Source: CALKZN01 sp964633815 (GTDB lineage: Bacteria; Pseudomonadota; Gammaproteobacteria; Arenicellales; Arenicellaceae). From it: 64,000 nucleotides of DNA. Shown piece by piece: positions 55,980 to 64,000 of the stretch (positions are counted from its first letter, which is position 1; each line of letters starts with the position of its first letter). A model generated the notes under the pieces. The model ran no database searches. It saw nothing but the letters and a program-made list of their open reading frames with translations, and was not told the DNA's origin. Both the position numbers and the translations under genes were made by a program. The stretch covers positions 1-64,000 of the forward strand of contig CAZWHW010000002.1 of NCBI GenBank assembly GCA_964633815.1. The letters are read 5' to 3'.

Positions 55980-56795
55980 ATGCATTCTGTGATGAAAACA
56001 CATTCCGATGTGCTGAATAAAATTATGCAGCATAAGTCAAAAGAAGTGGCTTATGCTAAACGTCAGTTGGCGTTGGTAGAAATAAAGGCTATGTCACAAG
56101 ATCAAGCGCCATGTCGCGGTTTTGTAAATGCTTTGCAAGTCAAGTTAGGTCAAAATAAATCTGCAGTGATTGCAGAAGTGAAAAAGGCTTCACCAAGCAA
56201 GGGCATTATTCGCGAAAATTTTGATCCAATGCAAATTGCTGAAAGCTATGCCGAGTATGGTGCTGCTTGTTTGTCAGTATTAACGGACGAAGAATTTTTT
56301 AAAGGCCATATGAATTATTTGCATCAAGCACGAAATGCGTGCAATTTACCTATTTTGCGCAAAGATTTCATGCTGGATGACTATCAAGTGTATGAAGCAA
56401 GAGCTAATGGTGCGGATTGTATTTTATTGATCGTTGCTGCCTTAGAAGACGGTTTGATGCAAAATCTAGCTGGGCTTGCAATTGAACTAGGTATGGATGT
56501 ATTAGTTGAAGTGCATAATGGTGAAGAGCTGCAAAGAGGCTTGCAGCTTGAAATGCCGATGATAGGGATTAACAATCGAGATTTACGTGATTTCAGCACC
56601 TCGTTAAATACTACGCTTGATCTGCTAGCTGATATCCCTGACGATATTATTGTCGTGACTGAAAGCGGTATTCATGCGCTTGAAGATGTGGCGATGATGC
56701 GAGATAATCAAGTGGATACTTTCCTCGTTGGTGAGGCTTTTATGCGTCATCTTGTTCCAGGTGAAAAATTGAATGAATTGTTTGGCTGTCGTTAA
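55980..56795 (+). CDS. trpC: indole-3-glycerol-phosphate synthase
   Basis: A 271-residue TIM-barrel enzyme. [67 protein letters not shown] (quoted in two parts of one strand-helix run, residues about 117-145), INNRDLRDF and [15 protein letters not shown] mark the family. It is monofunctional: no trpF domain is fused. trpF, trpB and trpA are not in the window, so the trp genes are split. Start could be ATG 55980 or 55992. Confidence 0.96.
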   Translation: MHSVMKTHSDVLNKIMQHKSKEVAYAKRQLALVEIKAMSQDQAPCRGFVNALQVKLGQNKSAVIAEVKKASPSKGIIRENFDPMQIAESYAEYGAACLSVLTDEEFFKGHMNYLHQARNACNLPILRKDFMLDDYQVYEARANGADCILLIVAALEDGLMQNLAGLAIELGMDVLVEVHNGEELQRGLQLEMPMIGINNRDLRDFSTSLNTTLDLLADIPDDIIVVTESGIHALEDVAMMRDNQVDTFLVGEAFMRHLVPGEKLNELFGCR

Positions 56796-56838
56796 CTTTG
56801 AATTATTAAATACCTTTACTATTGAGTGAGATAAACCT

Positions 56839-57249
56839 ATGAAAGCAACTGTAGAACTCCAGCAAAACGTGTGTTTCAAAGGCACTGCCGGCAGCGGTAG
56901 TTCTGTATTAATGGATGGTCCGCCTGATCATGGTGGCGAAAATAACGGACCAAGACCCATGGAGATGTTATTGCTTGGCATGGGTGGTTGCGCGTCATTC
57001 GATGTGGTTCATATTTTACGTAAACGTCGGCATGAAGTAAGTGATTGTATCTGTGAAATTGAAGCGGAGCGTGTTGAAACAGAACCCAAAGTGTTTAAGA
57101 AAATTCATTTGCACTTTAAAGTGTCGGGCGCTGGTGTTTCTGAAAAGGCGATTGCAAGAGCTGTGGAACTTTCGGCTGAAAAATACTGTTCAGCTTCTAT
57201 TATGTTAGGTAAAACAGCCGATGTGACGCACAGTTTTGAATTGATTTGA
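56839..57249 (+). CDS. OsmC-family protein (YhfA-like)
   Basis: A 136-residue OsmC/Ohr-fold protein. The first Cys is in LLGMGGCASFDVV and the second in AEKYCSASIMLGK, at the positions of the redox pair of OsmC peroxidases. Length and sequence suit the YhfA subgroup, whose substrate is unknown. GAGATAAACCT precedes the ATG. It stands between trpC and dsbD on the same strand. Confidence 0.88.
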   Translation: MKATVELQQNVCFKGTAGSGSSVLMDGPPDHGGENNGPRPMEMLLLGMGGCASFDVVHILRKRRHEVSDCICEIEAERVETEPKVFKKIHLHFKVSGAGVSEKAIARAVELSAEKYCSASIMLGKTADVTHSFELI

Positions 57250-57364
57250 TTTATAAATAGTATTGCTAATTTGCAATTTATGTAATACTTTTTGCAAATA
57301 TGAGGTCTTTTTATCAGCATTTTTGGGGTTATTTAAATTGGCAATAAACGTTTAATAAGCAGCG

Positions 57365-59173
57365 ATGGCAAAAAAACTTATTTCATATTTTACGGCTTTA
57401 TTTGCGTTGATGATTTTTTCATCAATACAGGCGCAATCGAGTTTTTTTGAGCGGTTTGGTGGCGGCAAACAAACGGAATTGCTAGCAGCAGAAGAAGCGT
57501 TCCAGTTGGTTGAATCGCGTATTGAAGGTAGTGATCTAGTCATTCAATGGCAAAGTGCCGATGATTACTATTATTATCGAAATACATTCAAGGTGGTTAG
57601 TCTTGACCCCAATATCCAAGTAGGTGAGCTGCAATTACCAACCGGTAAAATTGAGGATGATCCTTTATTTGGTAAAGTGGAAGTATATTTTGATCCGGTA
57701 TTAATGCGTGTTCCGCTGAGTTTTGCAGAGCCGCAGAACCAACCTGGATCAGTTCAGCAAGGCGAATATGAATTTCGAATACATGCTCAGGGTTGTAATA
57801 AACCTGTTGGTGTGTGCTATCCGCCGCAGCAATATCAGGTTAAACATCAGATCGATTCTTTAGAACCACTTGCTGTCGCATCCGCAGTTGATTCGCTGAA
57901 TGATACTGAATTAACTGATGGAAAGAATTCAATTTTTTGGAATATTGTTTTGGCTTTTGGTGTTGGGATTGTGTTGGTTTTTACGCCTTGTGTTTTACCA
58001 ATGTTGCCAATTTTGTCGGGCTTGATAGTTGGTCAAGAAAATACATCGCGTTCTAAAGCTATATGGCTGTCCTCGGCATATATTTTAGGCACAGCAATAA
58101 CTTATTCGATTATGGGTGTTGCAGCGGGCGCTGCTGGGGTTCATCTGCAAGCCTACTTTCAACATCCAGCAATTATTGCCATTATGGTAGCAGTATTGGG
58201 TTTGTTAGCAGCCTCAATGTTTGGGTTGTTTGAATTGCGCCTGCCAGCGAGTTTGCAAAATTTAATGACCACTAAAACTGACTCGGTGTCTAAAGGTGGT
58301 TTCTTTATGACAATGGTTGTTGGTTTGTTTTCAGCATTGGTGGTTAGTACTTGTGTTTCGCCATTATTGATTCTGGTTTTAGGCGCTGCAATGCGAGAGG
58401 GAAGCCCTGTTATTGGCGGGTTCATGATGTTTGTTATGGCGCTAGGAATGGGTATCCCATTACTCTTGTTTGCAATGGGCGCGCAATGGTTGTTGCCACG
58501 AGCTGGGGCATGGATGGAACGTGTTAAAGAGTTCTTTGGTTATGCAGTGATTGCAACGGCAATTTTAGTCGCTTCATCACTGAAAACTGTGCCTAGCCTA
58601 TTGCTCTGGGCGATTTGGTTAATTTTCTTTGGCGTATGGTTGTGGCGCTCAGCAAATAGTGGGAAAAAGCCAGTAATAAATCTCCTGAAAATTGTTTCTT
58701 TAGCAGCATTGTTATGGGGCACAGCCAGTGGTCTTGGCGCCTTTTATGGTGGAGATCAATTATGGCGGCCATTAGATCGCGTGGTTAATGCAAATAAACC
58801 ACAAATAGAGTTGCCTTTTGTGACAATCACATCGGCGCAAGAGTTAGAGAGCTTGTTAATCACAGCTAAGCAGCAAAACCAAGCGGTACTAGTAGATTAT
58901 TATGCAGATTGGTGTACCTACTGTGTCGTAATGGAAAAAACTACTTATCGTGATCCTGATGTAGAACAAGGATTAAAGAATTGGTTATTGGTGAAGATCG
59001 ATGTAACAGCGCCAAATGAGCAAACTCAGTCGGCTAAAAATGCGTTTAAAATTATTGCTCCCCCAGCGACATTATTTATCGATAAACAGGGTAACGAAAT
59101 TCGTAGCTTACGGCGGTTTGGTTATATAAAGTCTAAGGATTTAATTACAATGTTGGCAAAGGTGGAGTCATGA
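57365..59173 (+). CDS. dsbD: thiol:disulfide interchange protein DsbD
   Basis: A 602-residue protein passing electrons from cytoplasmic thioredoxin to the periplasm. Signal peptide (about 1-22), N-terminal DsbD-alpha domain with the Cys pair in QGCNKPVGVCYPPQQ, eight membrane helices (about 185-470) with one Cys in FTPCVLPMLP and one in VSTCVSPLL, and a C-terminal thioredoxin domain with WCTYC. Length and order are standard. Its stop overlaps the next thioredoxin gene by four bases. Confidence 0.95.
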   Translation: MAKKLISYFTALFALMIFSSIQAQSSFFERFGGGKQTELLAAEEAFQLVESRIEGSDLVIQWQSADDYYYYRNTFKVVSLDPNIQVGELQLPTGKIEDDPLFGKVEVYFDPVLMRVPLSFAEPQNQPGSVQQGEYEFRIHAQGCNKPVGVCYPPQQYQVKHQIDSLEPLAVASAVDSLNDTELTDGKNSIFWNIVLAFGVGIVLVFTPCVLPMLPILSGLIVGQENTSRSKAIWLSSAYILGTAITYSIMGVAAGAAGVHLQAYFQHPAIIAIMVAVLGLLAASMFGLFELRLPASLQNLMTTKTDSVSKGGFFMTMVVGLFSALVVSTCVSPLLILVLGAAMREGSPVIGGFMMFVMALGMGIPLLLFAMGAQWLLPRAGAWMERVKEFFGYAVIATAILVASSLKTVPSLLLWAIWLIFFGVWLWRSANSGKKPVINLLKIVSLAALLWGTASGLGAFYGGDQLWRPLDRVVNANKPQIELPFVTITSAQELESLLITAKQQNQAVLVDYYADWCTYCVVMEKTTYRDPDVEQGLKNWLLVKIDVTAPNEQTQSAKNAFKIIAPPATLFIDKQGNEIRSLRRFGYIKSKDLITMLAKVES

Positions 59174-59793
59174 CCGAAGAGTATAAAAATAAACAATCAC
59201 CTCTGAAGAAATCAATTTTCGGGTTTGTAGCAATTTTTGCTTTAATTTTAGGTGTTTGGTTTGGCATAGCTGGAGTCGAACAGCGTCAAGCTAAGCAGGC
59301 ATTGCAAGCGGCAAAAGAGGCTGCTGAAGGTAGTGCCGCTAGCAATGGCAAAACTATTCAGCCAGCTGGCGATGATGTGGCTTTTTTGCTGACTATGCAA
59401 TTAAATGACCTAAGTGGGCAATCGCAAACAGTGGCAAGTCAATTGGCCAAAGTAACTTTGGTTAATTTTTGGGCAACATGGTGTGCACCATGTCGAGAGG
59501 AAATGCCAGTTTTTAATGCTGTTCACCAAAAGTATCAAGATAAAGGATTTGGTGTCTTGGGTTTAACAATTGATAACCCGCATAGTACGGCTGCGTTTGT
59601 TCAACAATTAGATATCAAATATCCTATTTTGATGGCTGAAAATGAAGGTTGGGATTTACTAAATCAAACTGGCAATCCAAAGAACTTGATGCCTTATTCA
59701 TTTCTAATTGACCAAAATGGCAAAGTTTTGGAAACTAAGTTAGGGCCATTGCATGAAAAAGAGTTAGAAGGATGGGTTGCTAAATACCTTTAA
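59170..59793 (+). CDS. TlpA/ResA-like membrane-anchored thioredoxin
   Basis: A 207-residue protein with an N-terminal membrane helix (about 15-33) and a periplasmic thioredoxin domain (about 65-205). The active site is NFWATWCAPCREEMP, and the later SFLIDQNGKV strand with a cis-Pro region (LMPYSF) completes the fold. ATGA overlap with dsbD indicates coupling, and DsbD probably keeps it reduced. Target unknown; cytochrome c maturation or envelope thiol repair are candidates. Confidence 0.9.
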   Translation: MTEEYKNKQSPLKKSIFGFVAIFALILGVWFGIAGVEQRQAKQALQAAKEAAEGSAASNGKTIQPAGDDVAFLLTMQLNDLSGQSQTVASQLAKVTLVNFWATWCAPCREEMPVFNAVHQKYQDKGFGVLGLTIDNPHSTAAFVQQLDIKYPILMAENEGWDLLNQTGNPKNLMPYSFLIDQNGKVLETKLGPLHEKELEGWVAKYL

Positions 59794-60028
59794 ATTCATC
59801 TTAGAATTAGCTAACTTCGGTTAAAATAAAATAATTGTATTTATTTATATTTTTCAATTGAAAAGCTCCCAAAATTAATTTTTATAGCTATTTTCGGGAT
59901 TTTTACAGATTTTAGAGGTATTTTCGTCGATTTTTTGTTTTTTTGTGCTATGCTGCGACTCGTTTTTAATTAACCTTAGAATGTATATACATTCTTGTCG
60001 AGCAAATCTAAATTGTGAAGGTGTCCAT

Positions 60029-60484
60029 ATGGATTTAAGAAAAATCAAAAAACTGATTGAACTATTAGAAGAGTCAAATCTCCATGAAATGGAAATTAAA
60101 GAAGGAGAAGAATCAATTCGATTAAGTCGTGGTGGCGAAGTTCTTGCGCCAATGACAATGCCTCAATTTGCTGCACCGGTTTCGCCAACTCCTGCGCCAG
60201 CAGCTGCACCAGCTCCTGCAATTGAGCCGGAAACAAATGAGCCTAATTTGGAGAATGCGTTAACTTCGCCAATGGTGGGTACATTCTATGGTGCTGCTAA
60301 ACCTGGCGATCCAGCTTTTGTTAATGTTGGTGATACAGTTTCAGCGGGTGATGTCTTATGTATAGTAGAAGCAATGAAAATTTTCAATCAAATTGAAGCT
60401 GATCGTGCGGGTAAAGTGGTATCAATTTTAAAAGATAGTGGTGATCCAGTTGAATATGGTGAACCGTTATTCATTATTGAATAG
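60029..60484 (+). CDS. accB: biotin carboxyl carrier protein of acetyl-CoA carboxylase
   Basis: A 151-residue BCCP. MDLRKIKKLIELLEES is the family start, followed by a Pro/Ala linker (about 45-72) and the biotinyl domain with the biotinylated Lys in VEAMKIFNQIEAD. ATG at 60029 is chosen over an earlier in-frame start at 59945. AAGGTGT precedes it. The 235-bp upstream region holds a TGCTATGCT extended -10 near 59945..59955. Confidence 0.96.
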   Translation: MDLRKIKKLIELLEESNLHEMEIKEGEESIRLSRGGEVLAPMTMPQFAAPVSPTPAPAAAPAPAIEPETNEPNLENALTSPMVGTFYGAAKPGDPAFVNVGDTVSAGDVLCIVEAMKIFNQIEADRAGKVVSILKDSGDPVEYGEPLFIIE

Positions 60485-60557
60485 CTCTTTATTGAACTAG
60501 TTAAGATTCAAAATTTTGGATATTTAACTCGATAATCACAGAAATCGAAGAGACATC

Positions 60558-61907
60558 ATGATAGAAAAATTAGTCATAGCGAATCGCGGAGAAATAGCAC
60601 TACGCATTCAAAGAGCATGTCGTGAGCTAGGAATAAAGACGGTAGCTTTATATTCAGAGGCAGATAAAGAAGCTAAATATGTCCGTCTTGCAGACGAAGC
60701 TGTATGTATTGGTCCAGCTCAGGCGAACTTAAGTTATTTAAATATTCCAGCAGTGATTGCAGCTGCTGAAGTTACTGAAGCAACCGCTATTCATCCGGGT
60801 TACGGTTTCTTGGCTGAAAATGCGGATTTTGCAGAAAATGTAGAAGAGAGCGGTTTTATTTTTGTTGGTCCAAAAGCAGAAACTATTCGAACTATGGGTG
60901 ATAAAGTTTCAGCAATTCGTGCTATGCAAGCTGCGGGCGTTCCGTGCGTTCCTGGTTCTGATGGTGCGTTGGATAATAATGCTGAACGCAATTTAAAGTA
61001 TGGTGAAGAAATTGGTTATCCAGTCATCATTAAAGCTGCTGGCGGCGGTGGTGGCAAGGGAATGCGTGTTGTGTATTCGGCCGAAGAATTAGTCAATGCA
61101 ATCGAATTGACGCGAGCTGAAGCAGGTGCGTCATTTGGTAATGACATGGTCTATATGGAGAAATTTCTGGAAAGACCACGCCATGTTGAGATTCAAGTGT
61201 TAGCAGATGAATATGGCAATGCAATTCATTTAGGTGATCGAGATTGTTCTATGCAGCGCCGTCATCAGAAAGTTGTCGAAGAAGCTCCTGCTCCCGGAAT
61301 TCCAGATGATCTTCGCGAGCAAATCGGAGAACGTTGTGCTCAAGCTTGTCGAGATATTGGTTATCAAGGTGCGGGAACCTTTGAGTTTTTGTATCAAGAT
61401 GGACAATTCTATTTCATTGAGATGAACACCCGAGTGCAAGTTGAGCACCCTGTCACAGAAATGATCACAGGTGTCGATATTGTCAAACAACAGTTAAAAG
61501 TAGCTTCAGGTGAAAAACTGGCCTATGCGCAGGATGACATCGTGTTAAGAGGTTGCGCAATTGAATGTCGAATCAATGCTGAAGACCCAGAAACCTTCTT
61601 GCCTTCACCAGGTAAAATCAACCGTTATCATGCACCAGGAGGTCCTGGCATTCGGGTTGATTCTCATGTTTATGGTGGTTATACCGTGCCACCATATTAT
61701 GATTCAATGATTTCAAAAGTGATATCTTATGGTGTGACTCGGGATGAAGCATTGGCTAGAATGAAAAGTGCATTGACTGAAATTGTAGTTGATGGCATCA
61801 AAACAAACACAGCCTTACATCAAAAAATCATGCAAGACCCTGGCTTTGCAAGTGGGAATTTCACCATTCATTACCTAGAAAACCATTTAGTTAAGGACGC
61901 TTCATAA
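60558..61907 (+). CDS. accC: biotin carboxylase of acetyl-CoA carboxylase
   Basis: A 449-residue ATP-grasp enzyme that carboxylates biotin on Acc[13 protein letters not shown] opens the N-terminal domain; the glycine-rich loop [34 protein letters not shown] and [16 protein letters not shown] are catalytic and binding motifs. Length equals that of E. coli AccC. The last base of its stop is the first base of the prmA ATG. Confidence 0.98.
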   Translation: MIEKLVIANRGEIALRIQRACRELGIKTVALYSEADKEAKYVRLADEAVCIGPAQANLSYLNIPAVIAAAEVTEATAIHPGYGFLAENADFAENVEESGFIFVGPKAETIRTMGDKVSAIRAMQAAGVPCVPGSDGALDNNAERNLKYGEEIGYPVIIKAAGGGGGKGMRVVYSAEELVNAIELTRAEAGASFGNDMVYMEKFLERPRHVEIQVLADEYGNAIHLGDRDCSMQRRHQKVVEEAPAPGIPDDLREQIGERCAQACRDIGYQGAGTFEFLYQDGQFYFIEMNTRVQVEHPVTEMITGVDIVKQQLKVASGEKLAYAQDDIVLRGCAIECRINAEDPETFLPSPGKINRYHAPGGPGIRVDSHVYGGYTVPPYYDSMISKVISYGVTRDEALARMKSALTEIVVDGIKTNTALHQKIMQDPGFASGNFTIHYLENHLVKDAS

Positions 61908-62815
61908 TGGATTCAGGCTGGCTTCGGCTCCAATTTCGTGTCGATGCCAGCTACTTTGAAAAGATATCTGATTTGTTGGAGGCTTGTCTAGCCTTATCAG
62001 TATCAATTGAAAATGATGGTGAAGACGAGTTTTTTGAAGTAGCTTTCCCTGAGAGGCCAACTTGGAAAAAAATCCGAGTTAGTGCTCTTTTTCATGATAC
62101 TGTTGATATTGAAGCGATAATTAACTTCGTAAATGATACATTATTTCCAGACAACCCTGCGCCTGCAATTGCGGAAAAAGTACAAGATCAAGATTGGGTT
62201 AGAGTGTGGTTAGATCAATATAAACCGTTAGCTGTGACCAAAGACTTATGGGTTGTACCAAGTTGGCTCAAAACGCCACAAAAGAATGCTACTAATATTC
62301 GAATTGATCCTGGTTTGGCTTTTGGTACAGGAACGCATACATCGACTTATTTATGTTTGGAGTACTTAGCATCACAAACTTTTGAAAATAAAAACATTTT
62401 AGATTTTGGCGCCGGTTCTGGAATTTTAGCAATTGCGTGCTTGTTGAAGGGTGCTTCTCAAGCTATTGCCGTTGATATTGATCCACTTGCTGTTAAGGCA
62501 AGTCAAGATAATGGGCAATTGAACTGCGTTTCAGAAAATTTGTTATCATTGACTACTCAACAGTTTCTTGACAGTCAATATTTTAGTCAGCAGTATTCAA
62601 TTGTTATCGCTAATATTTTAGCTGAAGTATTAATTGATAACGCTAAAATGCTGCTAGAAAGCACTAAACCGGATGGGGTTATATTGCTCTCAGGAATACT
62701 GGTCGAGCAACAAGCGATGATTGAGTCTGTTTTTTCCAAATATGCGGATTGTCGATTTAATGTTGTACAGCAATCAGGTTGGTTGTTGATGGTTGTTGAA
62801 AAAAGTATTTTTTAA
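61907..62815 (+). CDS. prmA: ribosomal protein L11 methyltransferase
   Basis: A 302-residue SAM enzyme trimethylating ribosomal protein L11. An N-terminal substrate-recognition domain (about 1-95), then IDPGLAFGTGTHTSTYLCLEYL, motif I LDFGAGSGILAIACL, AVDIDPLAV and VIANILAEVLI (NPPY-equivalent) are present. The accB-accC-prmA order is typical of gammaproteobacteria. Confidence 0.96.
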   Translation: MDSGWLRLQFRVDASYFEKISDLLEACLALSVSIENDGEDEFFEVAFPERPTWKKIRVSALFHDTVDIEAIINFVNDTLFPDNPAPAIAEKVQDQDWVRVWLDQYKPLAVTKDLWVVPSWLKTPQKNATNIRIDPGLAFGTGTHTSTYLCLEYLASQTFENKNILDFGAGSGILAIACLLKGASQAIAVDIDPLAVKASQDNGQLNCVSENLLSLTTQQFLDSQYFSQQYSIVIANILAEVLIDNAKMLLESTKPDGVILLSGILVEQQAMIESVFSKYADCRFNVVQQSGWLLMVVEKSIF

Positions 62816-62843
62816 TATTTCGTCAAATTGTTAGAATTTATTC

Positions 62844-64000
62844 ATGATTAAATTTACTCGATGTCCAAAGTGTCGAACGCTCTATGAATTAGAGGGTGTA
62901 AATATTGATGAATCTGGTGGTTGGGTTCAGTGTGGCGAATGTGATCGTAAATTTAAGGCAAAACATCATGCAGTTGAACCAGATGAGTTGAGTTTCACTG
63001 TTTCCAATTTTGCTTTTGAAGATTCCATGAAAATTGAGGGTGCAGTTGAAGAAGAATATATCGAAGCATCCATGCAAATTCTTGACAATGTTGAAAAACA
63101 AGGCGAGTTGGATGATGAGGCGCTTGCACAAAAAGACCAATTGGTGAACATAGATCTTGATTCAGAAGACGGTGCTATAAAACCTTTTCTAGATGAAGAT
63201 TCAGCTTTTGAAAAAATGATTAATAAGCGCTCTCAAGATATTGAACAGCAACAGCTAAGTCAGCAAACTCAAATCAGTGATTCTGAATTTATAGATAATA
63301 CGATTATTCTTCCTGAAGATATTATAGATGGAGCCGATTTTGACAATATTATAGAAAATTTCAGCGATGATGTTTTTAGCCCTGAATTAGTTGATGAAGA
63401 TAAACGAAAAGATAATAAATCGAAAAAAAGAATAAAAAATACCTATGCTGAGATGCATTCTGAGTTTGCTGAAGAGGAAATTATTGTTGAGTCTTCGTTT
63501 TCAGAGAAAAGTTTACTTGAAGAAGAATTAGAAAAGAGTCAAACCAACACCTTCACAGAGACGGTTAGTGTAAGTGATGAGGGTTTTAAAACAATCAATA
63601 TTGGAGCTCCTTCAGTGTTGTTGAGAGGCATTTCGATGTTGGCAAGCTTGGTGCTTTTGTTGAGCCTGGTTGGGCTGTTTGCTTTGCAAATACATGGTCG
63701 TGGTACATATCAATGGGTCCCGCAAAAAAGCTATGAAGGCTTACTTAGTCATTTTCCTTTATTAACAAAGCTTGAAAAAACACAAACAGATTTGTCAGCG
63801 ATTCATTTGTCTTCAACGCGAATGGAAGTTAATCCTGAAAATACAACTGCTCGAGTGATATCTTTACAGTTAGTAAATCGCTCGTTTTCTAATCAAGCCT
63901 ATCCAGATTTTCAACTGGAATTTACAGATGCACAAGGCGACATTATTGCGCGCAGAGTAATTTATCCTAGTGTTTATCTGGACCAAGATCACTTTGGATT
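62844..64000 (+). CDS. DUF3426 zinc-ribbon protein, cut by window end
   Basis: An open frame of 385 codons from ATG 62844 to the window end, no stop reached. The N-terminal MJ0042-type zinc ribbon (CPKCRTLYELEG...VQCGECDRKFK) is followed by a long acidic disordered region (about 45-250), a membrane helix (about 260-285; SMLASLVLLLSLVGLFAL) and the beginning of the DUF3426 domain (NRSFSNQAYPDFQLEFTDAQGD). Such genes sit between prmA and dusB-fis. Function unknown. Confidence 0.9.
   Translation, partial: MIKFTRCPKCRTLYELEGVNIDESGGWVQCGECDRKFKAKHHAVEPDELSFTVSNFAFEDSMKIEGAVEEEYIEASMQILDNVEKQGELDDEALAQKDQLVNIDLDSEDGAIKPFLDEDSAFEKMINKRSQDIEQQQLSQQTQISDSEFIDNTIILPEDIIDGADFDNIIENFSDDVFSPELVDEDKRKDNKSKKRIKNTYAEMHSEFAEEEIIVESSFSEKSLLEEELEKSQTNTFTETVSVSDEGFKTINIGAPSVLLRGISMLASLVLLLSLVGLFALQIHGRGTYQWVPQKSYEGLLSHFPLLTKLEKTQTDLSAIHLSSTRMEVNPENTTARVISLQLVNRSFSNQAYPDFQLEFTDAQGDIIARRVIYPSVYLDQDHFG

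Overview
The window is a 64-kb piece of a low-GC bacterial chromosome. The gene content points to a gammaproteobacterium: ubiE-ubiJ-ubiB order, priA-argS-ftsN-like order, accB-accC-prmA followed by a DUF3426 zinc-ribbon gene, dgkA, pntAB, dsbD, and a trp leader in front of trpE. I cannot name a genus. The metal-free/Mg-type HemB, the PPi-type phosphofructokinase and the inverse autotransporter are compatible with several low-GC gammaproteobacterial lineages.

The most notable object is a complete mobile element of 15,314 bp at 56..15369. It has 27-bp terminal inverted repeats (56..82 and 15343..15369, 25 of 27 positions identical) and is flanked by a perfect 9-bp target duplication, TGTATTTGC (47..55 and 15370..15378). 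Removing the element and one TGTATTTGC rejoins AAAAGCCC and GGGCTTTT as the stem of a Rho-independent terminator, so the element sits in the loop of a host terminator. Its cargo is: (a) a heavy-metal module (MerR-type regulator, a six-helix CDF-like transporter without the usual cytoplasmic tail, a small Cys/His-rich exported protein, a CzcCBA-type RND pump with a His-repeat tail on the adaptor, and a His-rich membrane-anchored protein); (b) a degenerate copy of the CDF gene's 3' part; (c) a putative defence module (1018-aa adenine methyltransferase, a PD-(D/E)xK nuclease candidate, and a divergent WYL/BrxR-like regulator); and (d) at the right end, an unusual 562-aa transposase-like protein with two zinc ribbons and an HTH, whose start codon lies beside a perfect 15-bp hairpin.

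From 15.4 kb onward the content is ordinary chromosome. 15.6-19.1 kb is a minus-strand ubiquinone cluster (DUF971, ubiE, ubiJ, ubiB). 19.2-26.3 kb holds a thioesterase, a DUF6498-like membrane protein, hemB, mtgA, PPi-PFK, an alpha/beta hydrolase and an orphan GspE/PilB-type ATPase. 26.7-31.2 kb holds an unknown membrane-anchored protein, srkA and a putative glycerophospholipid-degrading set (hydrolase, GDPD, GlpD). 31.2-34.2 kb holds mscL, an EEP-family enzyme and pckA. A 520-bp AT-rich gap with two perfect DnaA boxes separates pckA from the plus-strand genes priA-argS-ftsN-like.

39.5-45.4 kb carries a CobW-family GTPase, asd, dgkA, a 5'-nucleotidase, a DegQ-type protease and rpe. 45.5-47.9 kb is an inverse autotransporter with a beta-helix passenger. 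48.0-52.3 kb holds gph, a GNAT acetyltransferase and pntAB. 52.6-56.8 kb is trpL-trpE-trpG-trpD-trpC, with a visible 13-residue leader peptide (W-R-W) and attenuator. 56.8-64 kb holds an OsmC-like protein, dsbD plus a TlpA-like thioredoxin, accB-accC, prmA and a DUF3426 gene cut by the window end.
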